Source: Agrypnia vestita
Taxonomy: Eukaryota; Arthropoda; Insecta; Trichoptera; Phryganeidae
Length of the DNA stretch: 64,000 bases
Reading direction: 5' to 3'
NCBI GenBank assembly: GCA_016648135.1
Contig: JADDOH010000501.1
Location: 1-64,000 of the forward strand
The notes beneath the pieces were generated by a model. It did no database searches and was not told where the DNA came from. It saw only the letters and a list, made by a program, of their open reading frames with translations. This document shows positions 58,330 through 64,000 of this stretch, piece by piece. Made by a program: the position numbers and the translations under genes. Numbering within the stretch: the stretch's first letter is position 1; the number at the start of each line of letters is the position of its first letter.

Positions 58330-61300
58330 TCCGGTAAGTTCCGATCCTGAACCTGGGACTTCTCAAATGCTCACGCCTGAGAACATAAGAATGGTGATTT
58401 CTATTCTGGATTCACCAGTGAAGGGCAAGGATGGGCGCTCCACTTCTTGCCCGTAAATGTCACACAAACAAACACAAGTATCGGCGTACAAAACAGCAGA
58501 TAAAGGGAAACGTAGGAAAAGAGATCGTGAGGAGCTACCTCTCTAGCTCCAATACCTTTTAGTCCAACTGTAGACATCAGAGAATAGGGTTTTAATAGGG
58601 CCCTAAAGGTCTTCGCAATCCTAGAGGGTTTATGAATGATGACAAAACAAGATTAAATGCAGACCAAAAATCGAGGATGTACGCCTGTCATATGGATCAT
58701 CAGATAATAAGCGAACAAGCTACCGAGAACGCGCGACTTCAGGGAGCCCTTGACGAGAGCTGACGTGGAAGGGACAACTTGGTTGACTCAACTGAGTGCG
58801 GTAACTCAACCGGGTGCGGAACTTAAATAATGATTTCGGGAATAAAGACTGATATTCACACAAATACTCCCACGAGTTAAGTAACATGTGCATCCATTGC
58901 AGGAGGCTCCGGGTGCGTTAAAGTTAATGGAGAACAACACATAGCTGGACCGCCACCACCCACCGTGATAATATATCCGAAAGAACCAGAGGGGGAAACA
59001 GCGGAGAATACAAAAGCCCTAATAATGGAAACTTTGAAACCGGTAGAAGATGGTTTTCAACCCGTAAAGGTAAGGAGAGTCCGTGGCGCAGGGGTACTCT
59101 TGGAGACCTCGAGCAAGGCAGGAATTAATAGCATTATCGCAGCTCAGCCAAGATTAGAAAAAAAGGACTAACTTTAACTGAACCAAAGGGCGAATTATCG
59201 AGGGTCGTAATTTATGATATCCCCAGAAACATTGAAGAAAAGCAACTTTTGGAAGATATGTATAATTCTAATTTTGAAGGGAAAACTAATGTGACAAATG
59301 AAGATTATATCACATCAACAAGACGAGTATCAATGTTTGGCCGCAGAGATAGACATAATGTTCATTGTGTGTATACAGTTCTACCAGCAGTTCAAAAATG
59401 TATCATCGACAGTGGAATCTGTTTCTTCGGTTGGCAAGTATGTCGCGCCCGCGACTACGTGGGAGCGACCGGGTGCTACAAATGCCACCTTTATGGACAC
59501 ACTAGTAAAGCAGCTAAGAACGCTATGACAGTTCGCTGACACTGCGCGCAAGATAGTCATGACGCAGACACTTGTCCCCTTAAAGGAGAACCGGCCAAAT
59601 GTGCAACCTGATTAAGATTTAAGAGGTCGTCAAACCATTCAACCGGAGATGTATCGTGACCTGCCTATCAGGCGGCAGTGGACTTAAATCTAAAAATATC
59701 CAATTATGGCTAGACAGGAAATCAAGATCGGGCAGATAAATGTCGGAAGATCGCGTGCTGCATCTCTTGAGATGCAGCGGGTGATCCAAGATCTTTTTAG
59801 TGCAGGAGCAGTACATCTTCCGTAGTAAATCCCCCGGGATTGAGGCGCCGCTATTGATGATCGAGGAGGATGTGGATCCAGGCGCGGGGGTTCTAGTCGA
59901 CACTAGCCGACTGAAACCGCTGTACTTGGCCCATCTCTCCGATAGACATCGAGTGTGTGTATCCGTCGTGCTTGAGGGGACTGAGGTATATTTTATCTCT
60001 GTCTATTTCACGACAACGTACTGTGGCTGGTCGGGGACTGGAGGATACTAGAAGGTACCATTAACAGTGATCACCGGCTAGTATTCTTTAGTCTCTGCCT
60101 AGCCTCAGCGCTGAGTGCAAGGGAAAGATGGAAGTTTAAGTCTAGGAATGCGGACTAAGAAGCATCCGAAATTATTTTGAATGACGAATTGCGTGATATA
60201 TATGAGAAACGTGCGAGGGAACCAATGCTCGTTGGAGAGCATCTAAACATTGCGGTTGTCAGGGCGGCTGACCTGGTTCTGGGGCGCACCCGACCTGGCA
60301 GTCTTTTTAAGGCCTGCTGGTGGACCGTGGAGCTAGCTTCGCTTCGTGGTGCCTATTGGAATACGTACTGGAAATGTGGGGCTGTCCAGCGGGGTGTGGC
60401 TTCTCTTACAGAGCAGCTTACCCTGCAGGAGGAGCTCCGTATCAGCAGGTGCGCCTATTCGACGGCAATCCGAATGGCAAAGCGAGCCCCCTGGAGGCGG
60501 TGGGTCACAGATGTTGGAAATGCCGATCCCTGAAAAGTCACTGGCATCACATCAAGGGGGGAGGGAGAGGTGCCGCCTCCTTTCTGTCCGAGATTCGTCT
60601 CAGAAAAAGGTTGAAGATTGACCTTCCCGCTACCCTTGATGGGTTTCTTGAGAAACTTGTTCCTCTGGAGTCAGTCGGTGTGGAGTCGGACTATCACCGG
60701 CAACTCCGTGCGTTGGCCAGGCTCCCGACTGGTATTATGCTCCGTGAGTTACAGGACCCGCCACCGATAACGCGTGCGGAACTGGAGAACGTCTTTCGAT
60801 CGCTAGTACCTACTAAGGCCCCTGGAATGGATACGACTACCGGAATAATTGTTAAGAATGCTTGGAGAGTTGCGCAAGCTGAGGTTCTGTATGTTATGAA
60901 TGAATATTTCTGTTTAATAAATGAATGGCTTCTGTAATAATAAAAAAATACTACTTCTAAATGGTTTCTGCTTTTATACTTTAATTTACCTTGTAAATAC
61001 TCCTCCCATAAGCTCGAGCTTTGGCTCATATTATGGGGAGTATAATGTCTGTAAAAATGTTATGACATTGAATCAATTTATTATAAAAAAACATATATCT
61101 ACTGTATAAATAAATATAATAAATAAATAAATAAAATATATGAAAGTGGGAAATTTCCCCACTGCATGGAAGCAGGGCGTGCTCTGTGTCATACCTAAGG
61201 GGAACAACAAACCGAGATCTGATCCAGGTGTATATCGCCTGATCACACTCCTTCCTATTTTTGGGAAGGCTTTTGAGACGGTGATACGTAATTGGCTTGA

Positions 61301-61850
61301 GGCAAATCTCTAGCATCCTTGCGAGCGTCAGTTTGGGTTCATCAGGGGTATGTCTGCCTTTGATAATGCCTGGTGGGAGATGATCCTCACTAAGCTGAAG
61401 TCGCGGTGCTGCCCGAGGTATCTGTTCCATCTTATTGATAGCTATCTTGGGGGGCGTACCGCGACCGTACGTAAGCTATGAGGGTTGTCGAACATCAGGC
61501 TTACCAACATGGGGTGTCCAGAGGGATCGGTCCTCGGGCCGATTCTGTGGAACATTTTATTTGATGATGTTCTCTGGCTTCCTCTACCGGTAGGGTGCTC
61601 TATAGTGGCGTACGCAGACGATGCTCTGCTGCTCGTGTCTGGACGAAACCGCTCAAAGGAAAGGAGTAAAAGATTCCTTGACCTGATTGAGGCCTGGTGT
61701 GACAGGAACAAGTTGGCTTTGGCGTCGAATAAAACGGTTGCTATTATGTTTAGTAGGGGATTGAGTAGAGAGAGAAACCCGGTGGTTAACCTGGGGTCAC
61801 ATAGTACAAAATTTGAAAAATGTTAAATGGCTGGGAGTAAAGCTAGGATA
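58330..61850 (+). pseudogene. Decayed R1-like LINE, both ORFs broken
   Basis: ORF1 remains are MLTPENIRMVISILDSPVKG (about 58360), VKVRRVRGAGVLLETSSKAG, VVIYDIPRNIEEKQLLEDMY and the zinc knuckle CYKCHLYGHTSKA (about 59476-59517). ORF2 starts IKIGQINVGRSRAASLEMQR (59718), the R1-type endonuclease opening, then VCVSVVLEGTEVYFISVYF. After a gap the RT reads ARLPTGIMLRELQDPPPITR, VPTKAPGMDT, VGNFPTAWKQGVLCVIPKG, GCPEGSVLGPILWNILFDD and VAYADDALLL (YADD at 61611). Stops, frameshifts and deletions occur throughout, and the element lacks its 3' third. No rDNA flank is visible. Confidence 0.88.
60911..61137 (+). mobile_element. Short AAATA-tailed insert within the R1-like RT
   Basis: The R1 reading frame breaks after VMNEY at about 60910 and resumes MKVGNFPTAWKQG at about 61138. 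The intervening sequence ends ATAAATAAATAAATAAAATA, so it looks like a truncated LINE or SINE 3' end. TAT or GAATAT/AAATAT may be the target duplication. Confidence 0.65.
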
Positions 61851-62329
61851 CTGTAGTTATGGCTTTTGAGTTAATTGAACTATGAGAAACCCTTTCTTGT
61901 ATTTTAAAACTAATTTTGCATGTAGTTGAACTTTGGTAGCGTGATGGATTAGTTTACGATAATGTTGTGTAGTTCGCAAGAGCGCTCCCACATATGAACT
62001 ACGCGAACTAATTCCCAGATCTCTTGCTCTTTAGTTTGTTAGTTCGTTTTAGTGATGGGTTAGTTCACTATACTGAACGAACGAACAGTATAGTTCACAT
62101 TAGTGAACTGGTCGTTTACCAGTTAAGTAGATGAAAAATGATTCCTCTATTAAATTTAGCTGAAATTTTTGGTAGGTATATTTTTGGAAATTGAAAGCAC
62201 CCCCCCCCCCCCCGCGGATTTGAAAAAATCTCTGGAAATCGAAACAACCTCCTCCCCCTATAGATTTAAACATTTTGGGGTGCCTGAATTTTTTTTTGGT
62301 GGGTAAGTGAACAGTTCAAGTAGATAAAA
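61851..62329. other. Flank rich in TAGTTCGC/GAACTA words
   Basis: TTAGTTCACTATACTGAACG and AACAGTATAGTTCACATTAG are partly inverted at 62060-62110. Related words return at 63060-63115 beyond repeat G, so repeat G may sit inside another MITE. Ends were not resolved. A C-run lies at 62200-62212. Confidence 0.4.
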
Positions 62330-63015
62330 AACAAAAAGCGAGCGAGCCTTACAGAGGTTATGATGTGTAAACATTTGACATCTCACAATTAAAAATATCA
62401 ATTGAGCATTTGTTTAAATGCAAGCAAAGTATTTAAACAAAATTTTAAAAAGTTAATACCTATATGTTTATTAATTAGTAAATAAAATGTATGTGCATTT
62501 ATTTATTATTAAATTTTGCCGAACTAGGTAGGTAATGTATATCTACATATGCATTTTGTTTAGAAATGTGTTTGGTCAATTATATGTTTTTCTTTATTTT
62601 CATAGATGGCGGTAGTGTGCCGCCATACATATTGTAAGAAATCTTTGAATCATTGAGCGTAGTTATTGTTTACATTAATGTAAAAAATTAAGTATTTATT
62701 GGATAGTTTCGAAGATGTAAGCCAAAATATATCAAAGTTACAGCATCCACACGCTTGACAATGGCCTAACAACATATATACAAAATCAGAAGCATTGGCT
62801 GGTAGTGCGCGTCTTCGCTGTGATGGCACTTGCTGGACATTGATTTGTTTATAAACAAAGATTTTTTTGTCCATCGCGCGTGCTCCGCGCGCGCTCATTG
62901 GTTAAATGAAATTGCGTTAATGAAATTACGAATTTCCATCGTTTTCACGAAATCACTGCCACAGATTGCAGGAAAACGAGAGGAAAGATTTTACACATCA
63001 AAAATTCAAAGAACT
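62330..63015 (+). repeat. Dispersed repeat G, uninterrupted copy
   Basis: Starts GCGAGCGAGCCTTACAG and ends about GAGAGGAAAGATTTTACACA. It matches the reverse of 17290-18450 without the CR1-like insert, which fixes that insertion point precisely. Frames at 62650-63042 are shadows. Confidence 0.85.
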
Positions 63016-63920
63016 ACTAAACAATTTTTTGACGGGAGCTGACGAACGAAAAGAGCAAACTAGTTCACTAGGAGCTGCGAACTAAACCGAGCACTCCATA
63101 TCGCGAACTCCTACGCGTGTTATATCCCTGCTACCATAATAATTTTTGGTAATCCAAATTGAATCGTTTCGATTATGAATATCTATCGTGTTCAGCTTAA
63201 GCAGCCAGGTAGAAGGATGTGTATAGTTAGTTACTTTGTCCCAAGGTTGAAACTTAAGCTGGGGATGACTTTTGCCCCTTTACTCTGTTCATCCCTTCAG
63301 GGCCATCTGTTTACATTTAAAACATAACAGTCCCTTCGACACAAAAAATGCTTGTATGATTTTAGAAACAAATCATTTTAGGTATAAGTAGTAAGAACGG
63401 GCGGAAGCCTCATCACTGTGTTTCTGATTGTCGCTCTGTAAAGTTCTTCTCAAATAAATGTATTAATTCTCCTGTAGAAGTAGTTAGCTGATGTAAAACC
63501 TTTTTAAATACTGATACACTTGTGCGGGAAATTTAATTAGCGCAAACTAGGTAGTTTACGAAAACATTTTTTTTTGTTTCATCGAGAGATGTCACTCGTC
63601 CGCGGGAAGCTAGGGAAGTCAACACTGATATTTTGAGGGATCGGGTATTCAAATGGAATGACAGACTAAGAATTATTATGATTGTAGCGGAATAAGGTAA
63701 TAATTATTGTATTTATTTGTTATTAAACTACTGTGGCGAAGAAATCTCGTCACACAGCCTCAGGCTGAGCGCATGGTTCGTTTGCGCGCAGCAAAAATAT
63801 AATGCGTTCACATTTTATATTTTTGTTGCGCGGGGCGTATTATGTGAAGCGAATGTCTGGTGAAATATATTGTGAGACATTCAAGGCCAGCAGAGTGACG
63901 GGTGGATTGTTTGTTTCCAG
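63016..63920. other. Intron, no gene recognised
   Basis: Ends in TTTGTTTCCAG at 63910-63920, the acceptor of the last exon. GCGCGCAGCAAAAATATAAT and its partial inverse at 63786-63835 form an imperfect foldback. Confidence 0.45.
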
Positions 63921-64000
63921 GTGGACGACACACTGCTGGAAGGCCACCTCAGTTTGGCCAAAGAAATCTTCGCCTTGTCGACAGCTGAAGTCAAGTATGA
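63921..64000 (+). CDS. Exon of a USP9X/fat facets-like ubiquitin-specific protease, cut by window end
   Basis: The frame from the acceptor reads VDDTLLEGHLSLAKEIFALS then TAEVKY. The DDTLLEGHLxxxKELL pattern followed by EKK-type residues is what I know from the region before the catalytic domain of USP9X/fat facets deubiquitinases, large cytosolic enzymes that remove ubiquitin from endocytic and signalling proteins. The catalytic Cys and His boxes lie beyond the window. The exon starts in phase 0, matching the donor at 54888. The match is short, so the family call is moderate. Confidence 0.6.
   Translation, partial: MDDTLLEGHLSLAKEIFALSTAEVKY

Noticed and set aside
61930..63135. Single hAT element enclosing repeat G
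   Set aside because: TAGTGATGGG at 62052 looks like a hAT end, but no matching right end or 8-bp duplication was found near 63100.

Overview
This is a window of an arthropod, almost certainly insect, nuclear genome. The host genes are intron-split, one exon encodes an insect CRF-like diuretic hormone (DH44), and the repeats are those expected of an insect genome: I-, R1-, Jockey-, RTE- and CR1-like LINEs, a Penelope-like element, mariner, hAT and pogo/Tigger DNA transposons, and a tRNA-derived SINE. The order cannot be fixed from the sequence. No bacterial operons, CRISPR arrays or rRNA genes were seen.

Host genes. A single cyclic-nucleotide-gated channel exon lies at 576-805 (+). The last four exons of a peroxisomal 2-hydroxyacid (glycolate) oxidase lie at 5598-10917 (+), ending in the peroxisomal signal SKL. 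The terminal DH44 exon is at 16939-17244 (-) and encodes an amidated 44-residue peptide. At 32257-64000 (+) there are phase-compatible exons (32257-32365, 32447-32574, 54634-54888, 63921 onward) of what looks like one large gene. Its last exon resembles the USP9X/fat facets deubiquitinase family. Its intron 32575-54633 is about 22 kb and is almost filled with transposons.

Mobile DNA. A full-length, open LINE with 13-bp target duplications lies at 19508-24913. A Penelope-like element with RT and GIY-YIG domains and a hammerhead-ribozyme-like 3' end lies at 26258-28390. Both are upstream of the large gene. The large intron holds a TA-flanked mariner (36829-38115), a chimeric hAT MITE (40880-42132), a solo LTR (42455-43062), a TIR element (43096-43858), a near-perfect 747-bp palindrome (44106-44852) and a nested stack at 45057-53672. 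In that stack an internally deleted hAT transposon, keeping a stump of its BED-finger gene, received three copies of an unrelated 0.9-1.4 kb hAT MITE, and the first of these received a 4-kb LTR-like insert. Each hAT layer is bounded by its own exact 8-bp duplication, so the order of insertion can be read directly. The right end carries a broken R1-like LINE (about 58330-61850) and the second copy of a roughly 0.7-kb repeat also found at 17290-18450.

Most other open frames are shadows of these elements or chance frames in AT-rich DNA. Cross-gene cooperation is not evident: the host genes are unrelated neighbours. The main biological content is host exons scattered among layered mobile elements.
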